Source: DATAAP01 sp041690495
Lineage (GTDB): Bacteria > Pseudomonadota > Alphaproteobacteria > CACIAM-22H2
Assembly: GCA_041690495.1 (NCBI GenBank)
Contig: JAWLHE010000004.1
Span: 62,001-126,000, forward strand
Direction: 5' to 3'
Length of the DNA: 64,000 bases
Shown here piece by piece: positions 42,453 to 52,375 of the stretch. The notes under the pieces were generated by a model. The model had not been told where the DNA came from, searched no databases, and was given only the letters and a program-made list of their open reading frames with translations. The translations under genes were made by a program, and so were the position numbers. Position 1 is the stretch's first letter, and the number at the start of each line of letters is the position of its first letter.

Positions 42453-43655
42453 TCAAACCAGTGCGGCGCAGGCGCGCTGGATGCGCGTGCAGGCTTCGGT
42501 CAGCGCCTCGGTCGAGGTCGCGTACGAAATGCGGAAATACGGCGACAGGCCGAATGCCTCGCCCTGCACCACCGCGACTCCCTCGGCCTCGAGCAGATAG
42601 GTCACGAAGTCGCTGTCGGTCTTGATCACCTTGCCTTGCGGCGTCTTGCGGCCGATGGCGCCGGCACAGGACGGATAGACGTAGAATGCGCCTTCCGGAC
42701 GGTGGCAATGGATGCCCTTCGCCTTGTTGAGCAGGTCGACCACGAGATCGCGCCGCGCCCTGAAGATGTCCGCGTTCCTCGGGATGAAATCCTGCGGTCC
42801 GTTGAGCGCCTCGACCGCGGCGGCCTGGCTGATCGAGGACGGGTTCGACGTGCTCTGGGACTGGATTGCGCCGATGGCCTTGATCAGCGCCGCGGGGCCT
42901 CCGGCATAGCCGATGCGCCAGCCGGTCATCGCATAGGCCTTCGATACGCCATTCACGGTGAGCGTGCGCTCGTAGAGCTTCGGCTCGACCTGCGCCGGGG
43001 TCGTGAACTTGAATCCGTCATAGACGAGGTGCTCGTACATGTCGTCGGTCATAACCCAGACATGCGGGTGCCTGACCAGCACGTCGGTCAGCGCCTTCAG
43101 CTCCGCTTCGGTATAGGCGGCGCCGGTCGGGTTCGACGGCGAGTTGAGGATCAGCCACTTCGTCTTCGGCGTGATCGCCGCCTCGAGATCCTCGGGGCGC
43201 AGCTTGAAACCGTTGTTCTGCGAGCACGAAACCGCGACCGGCGTACCCTCAGCCAGCAGCACCATGTCCGGGTACGATACCCAGTACGGCGCCGGGATGA
43301 TGACCTCGTCGCCTGAGTTGAGCGTGGCCATCAGCGCGTTGTAGAGCACCTGCTTGCCGCCGGTGCCGACCGTAATCTGGCTCGGCTTGTAGTCGAGCCC
43401 GTTCTCGCGCTTGAACTTGGCGCAGATCGCCTGCTTGAGCGCCGGCGTGCCGTCCACCGCGGTATACTTGGTCTGGCCCTGCTCGATCGCCTTGATCGCG
43501 GCCGCCTTGATGTTCTGCGGTGTGTCGAAATCGGGCTCGCCGGCGCCGAGGCCGATGACGTCGCGGCCGGCGGCCTTGAGCTCGGCGGCCTTGGTCGTGA
43601 CGGCGATGGTCGGCGAAGGCTTGATGCGCGACAGGCGCTCGGCAAGAAAGCTCAT
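42453..43655 (-). CDS. aspC: Class I aspartate aminotransferase
   Basis: PLP-dependent aminotransferase of 400 residues. The PLP lysine lies in TVNGVSKAYAMTGWRIGYAGG; other motifs are GLGAGEPDFDTP, YNALMATLNSGDEVIIPAPYWVSYPD, ILNSPSNPTGAAY and FRISYATSTEALTEAC. It interconverts aspartate and oxaloacetate with glutamate and 2-oxoglutarate, with possible aromatic or prephenate activity in the alpha-proteobacterial group. The open frame extends 150 codons further upstream, but ATG 43655 (MSFLAERLSRIKPSPT) is the usual start of this subfamily. Confidence 0.95.
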   Translation of the reverse strand: MSFLAERLSRIKPSPTIAVTTKAAELKAAGRDVIGLGAGEPDFDTPQNIKAAAIKAIEQGQTKYTAVDGTPALKQAICAKFKRENGLDYKPSQITVGTGGKQVLYNALMATLNSGDEVIIPAPYWVSYPDMVLLAEGTPVAVSCSQNNGFKLRPEDLEAAITPKTKWLILNSPSNPTGAAYTEAELKALTDVLVRHPHVWVMTDDMYEHLVYDGFKFTTPAQVEPKLYERTLTVNGVSKAYAMTGWRIGYAGGPAALIKAIGAIQSQSTSNPSSISQAAAVEALNGPQDFIPRNADIFRARRDLVVDLLNKAKGIHCHRPEGAFYVYPSCAGAIGRKTPQGKVIKTDSDFVTYLLEAEGVAVVQGEAFGLSPYFRISYATSTEALTEACTRIQRACAALV

Positions 43656-43854
43656 GGCGACTCTTAACAGCTGACAGCTCGTGGCCGGATCGGCGGAAAC
43701 TATCCGGGCGGCGCTACCGGTGCAACTGCGACGACCGCATGGCTCGACTGCGTCTTGACCTTCCAGCGCATGGCACCCGCATGTGTTTGATGGCCGCGGC
43801 CTGGCGGCCGCCGATCCCTCAGTTTCGATCGATTCCAGTCTGTGGAGAACGTTA

Positions 43855-44268
43855 ATGAACCGACTGTCGACGGCTCTTGGCACCACTGCCATCCTGGCGC
43901 TACTTAGCGCCGCCATGGTCCAGCCTGACCGCGCGGCATCCGCCTCGGACGCGGCGCAGGTTGCGCCGTCGCCCCAGCCCGGACACCGCCACGGGCTCGG
44001 TCCGAGCGCTACGTCAAGCGACGTCGAGCGGGAATTCCGCCAGGCTGCAGACCGTATGCACAGCGCCATGGCGATCCAGTTCACCGGCGATGCCGACAAG
44101 GATTTTGTGGCCGGCATGATTCCGCACCATCAAGGTGCGATCGACATGGCCAAGATCGTCCTCAGGCACGGCAGGGACCCGGAAATCCGCAAACTGGCCG
44201 AAGCCGTGATCCGGGCCCAGGAGCGGGAAATCGCCCAGATGCGCGCCTGGCAGGGACGAATGAAATGA
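43855..44268 (+). CDS. DUF305-family periplasmic protein
   Basis: Exported protein of 137 residues. The start at ATG 43855 gives a clear signal peptide (MNRLSTALGTTAILALLSAA, cleavage near RAASA). The mature DUF305 core is MIPHHQGAIDMAKIVLRHGRDPEIRKLAEAVIRAQEREIAQM, with conserved His residues in the HHQG motif. DUF305 proteins often accompany copper resistance or other metal handling. A short His-rich region GHRHG precedes the domain. No copper pump is adjacent, so a specific function is unassigned. Confidence 0.92.
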   Translation: MNRLSTALGTTAILALLSAAMVQPDRAASASDAAQVAPSPQPGHRHGLGPSATSSDVEREFRQAADRMHSAMAIQFTGDADKDFVAGMIPHHQGAIDMAKIVLRHGRDPEIRKLAEAVIRAQEREIAQMRAWQGRMK

Positions 44269-44372
44269 CGCTCAAGACCGGCTGACGGCAGTCGGCGCGG
44301 CCGCAAAAGGAAGGCGGGCAATGCCTGCCCATGACGCTTCGCTGGATAGAGAGGAACAGCAGGGGGCGCAAA

Positions 44373-44398
44373 GGGCGGGCTTACGCCCGCCCAAAAAA
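44373..44398 (-). terminator. Hairpin terminator after ahpD
   Basis: On the minus strand GGGCGGGC and GCCCGCCC form a perfect 8-bp stem with a 4-nt loop, just after the ahpD stop at 44414. A run of six T precedes the stem and three T follow it, so it may be a bidirectional terminator between ahpD and the DUF305 gene. Confidence 0.65.
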
Positions 44399-44413
44399 CG
44401 CGGAGAGGTCCTT

Positions 44414-44965
44414 TTACGCCGCTTCGACCTGCCGGGCCACCGGAAGGACTTCCTCGGCCTCGAGCGTCACAGCGATGGCGTGAACCACCGCGGCAATCTT
44501 GACGACGGCCTGCACGAGCTCGCGTGTGGCGCCCTTCTCGGCGACGGCGCGCTCATGGCTCTCCATGCACATGCCGCAACCATTGACGGCCGATACCGCC
44601 AGCGACCACAGCTCGAAGTCGAGTCCCGAAACCCCGTGGTTGGCGATGATGTTCATGCGCAGGCCCGTCCGCATGGTCTGGTAGTCCTTGGCCGTGACCG
44701 CATGGGTGAACCGGTAATAGATGTTGTTCATCCCCATGATGGCTGCTGCACCTTTGGCGGCGCGGACCGCTTCGGGGGCCAGATGCTTCTCGGCCTCGGC
44801 CGCCACGGCCTTGAGCACGGGCGCGCTACGCGAGGCGATCGCGGCGGCAAGCGCCGTGCCCCAGGCCTGCTGCTCGCTCAGACCCGGCGCGGTCATGACC
44901 GAGGACAGGTTCAGCTTGAGATCCTTGGCATAGTCCGGCAGGGCGTCTTTCAATTCGTCCAACAT
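44414..44965 (-). CDS. ahpD: Alkyl hydroperoxidase AhpD
   Basis: Peroxidase/reductase partner of AhpC, 183 residues, all helical. The active-site CxxC with proton relay is NGCGMCMESHERAV (C130, C133, H137). The N-terminus MLDELKDALPDYAKDLKLNL and the internal MGMNNIYYRFTHAV match the M. tuberculosis-type AhpD that regenerates AhpC with lipoamide-linked electrons. It is downstream of the ahpC-like gene on the same strand; a REP pair fills the 117-nt gap. Peroxide protection is the expected role. Confidence 0.96.
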   Translation of the reverse strand: MLDELKDALPDYAKDLKLNLSSVMTAPGLSEQQAWGTALAAAIASRSAPVLKAVAAEAEKHLAPEAVRAAKGAAAIMGMNNIYYRFTHAVTAKDYQTMRTGLRMNIIANHGVSGLDFELWSLAVSAVNGCGMCMESHERAVAEKGATRELVQAVVKIAAVVHAIAVTLEAEEVLPVARQVEAA

Positions 44966-44986
44966 GGTTCATCTTTCGCTGATGAG

Positions 44987-45075
44987 CCTCATCCTTCGAC
45001 AGGCCCGGGATGAGGCCCGGATGGAATCGGTCCAACAAGCGCCCTCATGCCGAGCCTGTCGAAGCATGAGGGCGC
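44987..45075. repeat. Two REP-like hairpins between ahpC-like gene and ahpD
   Basis: First element: CCTCATCC and GGATGAGG flank TTCGACAGGCCC (44987-45015). Second element: a perfect 11-bp stem GCGCCCTCATG/CATGAGGGCGC flanking CGAGCCTGTCGAAG (45039-45075). The cores CCTTCGACAGGC and GCCTGTCGAAG are inverted copies. They may stabilise or attenuate the transcript between the two genes. Confidence 0.72.
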
Positions 45076-45082
45076 TCGCGGA

Positions 45083-45622
45083 TCAGGCCGCCTGCAGCGT
45101 CTCTTCGCCCTGCTTCCAGTTGCAGGGGCAGAGCTCGTCGGTTTGCAGCGCATCGAGCACGCGCAGGACTTCCTGCGGATTGCGGCCGACATTGAGATCG
45201 TTGGCCGAGACGAACCGGATGATGTTGTCCGGGTCGACGATGAACGTAGCGCGCACGGCAACGCCCTCTTCCGGGTGCAGGATGCCGAGCGCCTGCGAGA
45301 GCTCGCGCTTGATGTCGGACAGCCACGGGAACGGCACCTTGGCGAGATCCTCGCGGCTCTGACGCCATGCGAAGTGCACGAATTCGGAATCGATGCTGGC
45401 GCCGATCAGCTGCGCATCGCGGTCCTTGAATTCGCGATCGAGTTCGCCGAAGCCGACGATCTCGGTCGGACAGACGAAGGTGTAATCCTTGGGCCAGAAG
45501 AACACGACCTTCCACTTGCCCTTGAAGCTCTTCTCGGTGAGATCCGAGAAGGCCGTCTTCATATCGCCCGGGCCGACCGCCTTGAGATTGAAAGCCGGAA
45601 ATTTGTCGCCAACGCTCAGCAT
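45083..45622 (-). CDS. ahpC: AhpC-type peroxiredoxin
   Basis: Typical 2-Cys peroxiredoxin, 179 residues, reducing hydrogen and organic peroxides. The peroxidatic cysteine is C51 in FWPKDYTFVCPTEIVGFGE, and the C-terminal LCPCNWKQGEE holds resolving cysteines as in M. tuberculosis AhpC, which uses AhpD. The arginine-containing region VRATFIVDPDNIIRFVSAND supports the active site. It is upstream of ahpD on the same strand and 73 nt downstream of a perfect palindrome that also lies upstream of the divergent VIT/VWA gene. Confidence 0.95.
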   Translation of the reverse strand: MLSVGDKFPAFNLKAVGPGDMKTAFSDLTEKSFKGKWKVVFFWPKDYTFVCPTEIVGFGELDREFKDRDAQLIGASIDSEFVHFAWRQSREDLAKVPFPWLSDIKRELSQALGILHPEEGVAVRATFIVDPDNIIRFVSANDLNVGRNPQEVLRVLDALQTDELCPCNWKQGEETLQAA

Positions 45623-45694
45623 TACTCACAACTCCTTCAGGTGTTTACGTGCTGTCTCGCGGCCGGGGCCGACCGCGGACCGGAAACCAAATGC

Positions 45695-45715
45695 GAATTA
45701 GAATGCTTCTAATTC
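45695..45715. promoter_or_regulatory. Perfect TTAGAA/TTCTAA palindrome upstream of ahpC
   Basis: GAATTAGAA, a 3-nt spacer and TTCTAATTC form a perfect 9-bp inverted repeat in an AT-rich island, 73 nt upstream of the ahpC start codon and about 265 nt upstream of the divergent VIT/VWA gene. The central TTAGA-N5-TCTAA is shared with the site upstream of dps. It resembles Irr (Fur-superfamily) iron control elements. The remaining 45623-45980 interval shows no other coding or structural signal. Confidence 0.65.
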
Positions 45716-45980
45716 TTGGCCAAGAGATAGGTCTGTCCGGGATCGGGCGCAAGAGGATCGCTCCGGCTTTTTTCGGTCCGGCACCGCAAGCTGGCCTTGC
45801 GCCGGGCTCGGTTAAAGCGAGCGCCGCTCGGGCTCCATATATGCCCGCGCAACAAGCTTTCGAGTGAACGCAATCCCGCCGCAATGTTTCCGCGCGGAAG
45901 CCTTCACCTCTCGCGATTTTCAACATAAGGCCAAGCTTGGATGGGCATCGCACCTTACCTCTTTTCATCGGGGCTCGAAG

Positions 45981-48185
45981 ATGTCTTGGCCAATCGCGAA
46001 GCGCACGGCGGCGACGCCGACCTGGACCGCCAACCTTCTCCTTCTGCTCCTGCTTGTTCTGCATGCCATGACGCAGCCGGCCCTCGGCAACATGCCGCGG
46101 ACCCAGGCTGCGCCGCAACGCCCGCAGGATGCCGAGAGCGGGCGCCTGTTCTTCCGCAAGGACGATCGGTCCTTCACGCCGGCGCCGATTCTCCACACCG
46201 ACGTGCGGATCGTCGTCAGCGGCATGATCGCGCGCAGCGTCGTCCGGCAGCGCTTCCACAATCCCGGTACCAGTTGGATGGAAGGCATCTATGTCTTCCC
46301 GCTGCCGCACGAATCGGCGGTCGACCGCCTGCGCCTGATGATCGGCGAGCGTGTCATCGTCGGCCGGATCGAGGAGCGCGAGCAGGCCGCCCGCACCTAC
46401 CAGGCCGCGCGCGCGCAAGGCCAGCGCGCCGGCCTGGTCGAGCAGGAGCGGCCGAACATCTTCACCACGTCCCTCGCCAATATCGGGCCGAACGAGACGG
46501 TGACGGTCGAGATCGAGTACCAGGAAGCGCTGCGCTATGACCAAGGCGCTTTCTCCCTACGCTTCCCACTCGTGGTCGGGCCCCGCTATATCCCCGGCCC
46601 GCCGCTGGTCGCGGACAGTCGGGGCTGGTCGCCGGCGACGCTGCCGGTACCGGACGCGCCGCGAATCACCCCGCCGGTTCAGAATCCCGCTCTGGGTCCG
46701 ATCAACCCTGTGACCCTGCAGGTCGAGATCGATGCCGGCATGGCGCTTACCGGCATCGAGAGCAAGACGCACGCGATCGCGGTGCAGGACCACGCAAGCG
46801 GACGCGCCACCGTGACACTGAGCGAGGAACGCGTCCCCGCCGACCGTGACTTCGTACTGCAGTGGCGGCCCGCGCCGGGTGCCGAGCCGGGCGCCGGCTT
46901 GTTCACCGAGGCGCACGACGGGCAGACGCATCTGCTGGTCATGCTGATGCCGCCTTCGGCAAAGGAGATCGCGGCATCGCCGCGCGAGATGATCTTCATC
47001 ATCGACACCTCGGGCTCGATGGAGGGCACCTCGATCCGCCAGGCCAAGGCGGCGCTGCATCTGGCGCTCGACCGGCTCAAGCCGCACGACACGTTCAACA
47101 TCGTCCAGTTCAACTCCACCGCGTCGGTGCTGTTCGGCGCGCCGCAGCCGGCGGCGCGCGATTCGCTGCGCATGGCCCACGACTATGTCGAGGCGCTGCG
47201 CGCCACCGGCGGCACCGAGATGCTGCCGGCTCTGGACCTCGCGCTCGACGGACGGCGCGAGACGGATCGCCTGCGCCAGGTGGTGTTCATGACCGATGGT
47301 GCCGTCGGCAACGAGGATGCGCTGTTCCGCCGCATCGAGGAACGGCTCGGCGCCAGCCGCCTCTTCACGGTCGGCATCGGTTCGGCGCCGAACTCGTGGT
47401 TCATGTCGCGCGCGGCGCAGGCCGGGCGCGGCACGTTCACCCATATCGACAAGCTCGGCGAGGTCACGCAGCGCATGGCGGCGCTGTTCGAGAAGCTCGA
47501 AAAGCCTGTGCTGACCGATCTCGCGGTCACCTGGCCCTCGGGAGTCGAGGTCGAGACCTACCCGGCGCCGATCCCCGACCTCTATGCCGGCGAGCCCGTC
47601 CTGTTCGTCGGCCGCGCGGGCGAGGGCGAGCTGCCGACCGGCAACGTCATCGTGACCGGCCGCGCAGACGGGCAACCCTGGCGGCGCGAGCTGTCGCTTG
47701 CGGGCCATGACGCGCGTCCCGGCGTCGCGGCGGTGTGGGCGCGGCGCAAGCTGGCGGCACTCGAGGACTCGCGGCTCGACGGCATCGAGCCCGCGCGCGT
47801 GCGCGAGGACAGCATCAAGCTCGCCCTCGCCTATGAGCTCGTCAGCCGCTACACCAGCCTCGTCGCTGTCGACCCCGCTCCGGCACGCCCGCAGAATGCG
47901 CCGCTGGCAGGCGGCGAAATGCCGAGCAACCTGCCCGACGGGTGGAGCTACGAGGCCGTGTTCGGCGGCCAGCACGCCATGGCACCTGGCCGGACCAAGC
48001 ACACGATGGCAACGCAGCGGGCGGCAGCTCCGGCCATGATGATGGTCGACCAGAGCATATCCAATACCATTGTCCTGCCGCAGACCGCGACGCCGGCGCA
48101 GCTCAAGATGATGGTCGGCGCGCTGGCGATGCTCGCCGCGGTCATCCTGCTGGTCTGGCAGTTCCGCCGCGGGAGGGGCGCGTGA
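45981..48185 (+). CDS. VIT- and VWA-domain surface protein with C-terminal LPQTA sorting signal
   Basis: Exported protein of 734 residues, of the proteobacterial sortase-target type. A hydrophobic N-terminal segment (LLLLLLLVLHAMTQPALG) acts as signal peptide. The VIT domain (about residues 50-200) includes MEGIYVFPLPHESAVDRLRL and NIFTTSLANIGPNETVTVEI. The VWA domain carries the MIDAS DxSxS at residues 342-346 (IIDTSGSMEG). The C-terminus is a sorting signal: LPQTA (699-703), a hydrophobic helix and RRGRG. The sortase gene overlaps by 4 nt. The start at ATG 45981 removes an improbable 39-residue extension. Adhesion or surface display is plausible. Confidence 0.9.
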   Translation: MSWPIAKRTAATPTWTANLLLLLLLVLHAMTQPALGNMPRTQAAPQRPQDAESGRLFFRKDDRSFTPAPILHTDVRIVVSGMIARSVVRQRFHNPGTSWMEGIYVFPLPHESAVDRLRLMIGERVIVGRIEEREQAARTYQAARAQGQRAGLVEQERPNIFTTSLANIGPNETVTVEIEYQEALRYDQGAFSLRFPLVVGPRYIPGPPLVADSRGWSPATLPVPDAPRITPPVQNPALGPINPVTLQVEIDAGMALTGIESKTHAIAVQDHASGRATVTLSEERVPADRDFVLQWRPAPGAEPGAGLFTEAHDGQTHLLVMLMPPSAKEIAASPREMIFIIDTSGSMEGTSIRQAKAALHLALDRLKPHDTFNIVQFNSTASVLFGAPQPAARDSLRMAHDYVEALRATGGTEMLPALDLALDGRRETDRLRQVVFMTDGAVGNEDALFRRIEERLGASRLFTVGIGSAPNSWFMSRAAQAGRGTFTHIDKLGEVTQRMAALFEKLEKPVLTDLAVTWPSGVEVETYPAPIPDLYAGEPVLFVGRAGEGELPTGNVIVTGRADGQPWRRELSLAGHDARPGVAAVWARRKLAALEDSRLDGIEPARVREDSIKLALAYELVSRYTSLVAVDPAPARPQNAPLAGGEMPSNLPDGWSYEAVFGGQHAMAPGRTKHTMATQRAAAPAMMMVDQSISNTIVLPQTATPAQLKMMVGALAMLAAVILLVWQFRRGRGA

Positions 48186-48760
48186 TCGCGGCGCGCGCAG
48201 CGACCCTCGCCGGCACCGCCCTGTTCGGCATCGGGCTCTGGCAGTTCGCGGGAGGCGTGGCCTTCCACGCCAAGGCGATGCTGGCGCAGATCCTGCTTGA
48301 GCGTGCGTGGCAACGCACGCTCGCCGGCGAGGCGCATGCCAAGCCGTGGCCGTGGGCGGACACCTGGCCGGTGGCGCGGCTTGGCGCGCCCGGCATTGGC
48401 GAATGGGTCTATGTGCTCGCCGACGCCAGCGGCCGCAGCCTGGCCTTCGGGCCGGGGTATGTTGCCGGGACGGCCGTACCGGGTTCCGCCGGGAATTCCG
48501 TCATTGCGGGCCACCGCGACACCCATTTCCGGTTCCTGCAGGTGCTGGCCGCGGAAGACACCGTGACCCTGGAAACGCCGGACGGTCGCGCCCGCACATT
48601 CCGCGTGGGCGACCGCCGGGTAATCGACGCGCGGCATGCGCAGCTCCTGCCGGCCAACGACGGGCCGATGCTGACTCTCGTTACCTGCTACCCGTTCGAC
48701 GCGGTCGTCCCGGGCGGACCGCTGCGCTATGTGGTGACGGCGCTTGCGCAGGAGCGATAG
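48182..48760 (+). CDS. Class GN-type sortase
   Basis: Membrane-anchored transpeptidase of 192 residues, starting with GTG overlapping the substrate gene's stop (GTGA). A short N-terminal hydrophobic segment (AATLAGTALFGIGLWQFAGG) anchors it. The catalytic triad is visible: H111 in VIAGHRDTHFRFL, C169 in LTLVTCYPFD and R182 in GGPLRYVVTA. Sortases cleave LPXTG-type signals and link proteins to an envelope acceptor; the upstream LPQTA protein is the obvious substrate. The acceptor in a Gram-negative outer membrane is unknown. The 3' end overlaps a convergent gene by 80 nt. Confidence 0.93.
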   Translation: MIAARAATLAGTALFGIGLWQFAGGVAFHAKAMLAQILLERAWQRTLAGEAHAKPWPWADTWPVARLGAPGIGEWVYVLADASGRSLAFGPGYVAGTAVPGSAGNSVIAGHRDTHFRFLQVLAAEDTVTLETPDGRARTFRVGDRRVIDARHAQLLPANDGPMLTLVTCYPFDAVVPGGPLRYVVTALAQER

Positions 48761-49235
48761 CCGCGCGGCCGAACTCCGGCGGGCCGCGCTTCAGCCAGGT
48801 CGGCGGCCGCGTATCCTTCGCCCATTTCGCGGCGAGAGTCATGCGGTAGGCGAGATGCACGTCGGGCTGATCCTTGTACGGCGTGCAGTTGACGAATGTC
48901 TCCGGCGGCTGGGTCGTCGCGACCTGCGCCAGCAGCGCCGGCAGCACGCGGCGACAGCCATGATCCGCCTTGGCCGTCCGGAAGCGGCGCTCGTCGAGTA
49001 GCGCCGTGAAATGGCGGAAGAGCCATGCATAGTGACGCGGATCGCGCGATGCCCATTTTACGACCGGATGGGCGGCATAGGCGATGCGATAGAGCTCCGG
49101 CGTTCCCAGCCCGTTGAGGTGCAGGGAGGTACTCAGGATCTGCGCCGACTCGACGATCATCTTGTTCAGCCGCCGGTCGTCGAGCGCCCGGGCGCTCTCG
49201 ACCGGATCGGGCGACGTTGCGAAGACATTGACCAT
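48681..49235 (-). CDS. Phage-like conserved hypothetical protein
   Basis: I do not recognise a named family. The 184-residue product begins MVNVFATSPDPVESARALDD, then RRLNKMIVESAQILSTSLHLNG, AAHPVVKWASRDPRHYAWLFRHFTALLDE and later FVNCTPYKDQPDVHLAYR. The pattern D-x-R-x-x-K-M-x-x-E-x-A-Q-x-L-S-T-x-x-H recalls small uncharacterised proteins of T4-like phages, from memory only. The ATG at 49235 is chosen; the open frame extends to 49304. It converges with and overlaps the sortase gene by 80 nt, and the overlapping C-terminal tail (about 30 residues) is low-complexity, so its end is the weak part. Confidence 0.6.
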   Translation of the reverse strand: MVNVFATSPDPVESARALDDRRLNKMIVESAQILSTSLHLNGLGTPELYRIAYAAHPVVKWASRDPRHYAWLFRHFTALLDERRFRTAKADHGCRRVLPALLAQVATTQPPETFVNCTPYKDQPDVHLAYRMTLAAKWAKDTRPPTWLKRGPPEFGRAAIAPAQAPSPHSAAVRPGRPRRTGSR

Positions 49236-49365
49236 TTTCCAAGATCCGGTCCGACGAGACGCGATAGACATCGGTAAGAGACCTAGTCCCCTACAACGAG
49301 GCATCCTGCTGCTTCGGTTCCAGAAGAGATGTAAGCTGCCGGTTGCAACCGGTCACGAGCTGCCA

Positions 49366-49815
49366 GTGCTGGTCACAGTCGCGACATTCACCGAGCCATG
49401 GGAAGCGCATCTATTTCGATCGCGGCTTCAGGCGGAGGGCATACCCGCATCGATCGCACACGAGCATCACGTCTGGAACAACTGGCCATATGCAACGGCT
49501 CTCGGAGGCGTGAAAGTGCAGGTGCCGCAGAGCGACCTCGAAGCGGCGCGCGCTATCGAGCAACGTTGTCGAGCCGGCGAGTTCCGTGCCGAGCTCGAGC
49601 AGGAATTCGGCCGGCTCGACGGCGACAATTGTCCCCAATGCGGCACAGCGCGGATTGCCAGTCGCCGCTCCCTGCCGCAGCTTGCGCTGCTTATCGCATC
49701 CTATTTCCTGAGCGGCGTGATTTTCCCGCTGCGATCTGCCGTTCATCGATGCCAGTCCTGCGGCGCAACTTGGCATGACAAGGATCGCAGCGCTTCGGCG
49801 GAAGCTGCGCCTTGA
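49366..49815 (+). CDS. DUF2007-like protein with zinc-ribbon cysteines
   Basis: 149-residue protein starting with GTG at 49366. The N-terminal part VTVATFTEPWEAHLFRSRLQ, GIPASIAHEHHVWNNW and GGVKVQVPQSDLEAARAI matches the DUF2007 signal-transducing-like domain. The C-terminal part has CPQCG and HRCQSCGATW, two CxxC knuckles flanking a hydrophobic segment (LALLIASYFLSGVIFPL) that looks like a membrane helix. A split zinc ribbon around a transmembrane segment is unusual. The upstream open frame to 49114 has no family-like sequence. It precedes uvrB by 54 nt. Confidence 0.75.
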   Translation: MLVTVATFTEPWEAHLFRSRLQAEGIPASIAHEHHVWNNWPYATALGGVKVQVPQSDLEAARAIEQRCRAGEFRAELEQEFGRLDGDNCPQCGTARIASRRSLPQLALLIASYFLSGVIFPLRSAVHRCQSCGATWHDKDRSASAEAAP

Positions 49816-49869
49816 CGCCGCCTACATGGGAGCTTGTCCAGGCGGGATCGCAGGGGCATATAAAGCCGG

Positions 49870-52092
<2,223 letters not shown>

Positions 52093-52117
52093 CACAAACG
52101 GAAGACTTGGCTCGACG

Positions 52118-52351
52118 TCAGAAGGTGATTGAAACGCGAGAACCGAGCCAATTCAGGAGCCATAGCCCCCAAGCGACCGGCCACAGAAGGACGATACGGC
52201 CGTAGAACGCCAGCGCTCCTATCCACTCTATCCAATCAGGATGAGATCGCCTGAGGGCGCCGATATCGATGATGTACCAGATCACGCAGACGCCAGTACC
52301 GATCGCACCGGCAAGATAAGTCAACGCGACCTCCAAAGCATCCGCCGCCAA
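52118..52351 (-). CDS. Small two-helix membrane protein, unknown function
   Basis: Hypothetical 77-residue protein, not recognised. Two hydrophobic segments are visible: LTYLAGAIGTGVCVIWYIID and YGRIVLLWPVAWGLWLLNW, separated by the polar loop IGALRRSHPDWIEWIG. The start ATG is at 52351. It lies between uvrB and an Lrp gene, convergent with uvrB. The composition fits a genuine small inner-membrane protein, but no family evidence supports it. Confidence 0.5.
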   Translation of the reverse strand: MAADALEVALTYLAGAIGTGVCVIWYIIDIGALRRSHPDWIEWIGALAFYGRIVLLWPVAWGLWLLNWLGSRVSITF

Positions 52352-52375
52352 GAGCGCATCGCTCCTCGCAGAGGG

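Noticed and set aside
49816..49869. LexA/SOS box ahead of uvrB
   Set aside because: I looked for GTTC-N7-GTTC or GAAC-N7-GTTC patterns upstream of uvrB and uvrC and found none convincing.
52118..52351. Rejecting the 77-residue frame as spurious
   Set aside because: I considered this, but the two clean hydrophobic segments with a polar loop favour a real small membrane protein, so it is listed at moderate confidence.
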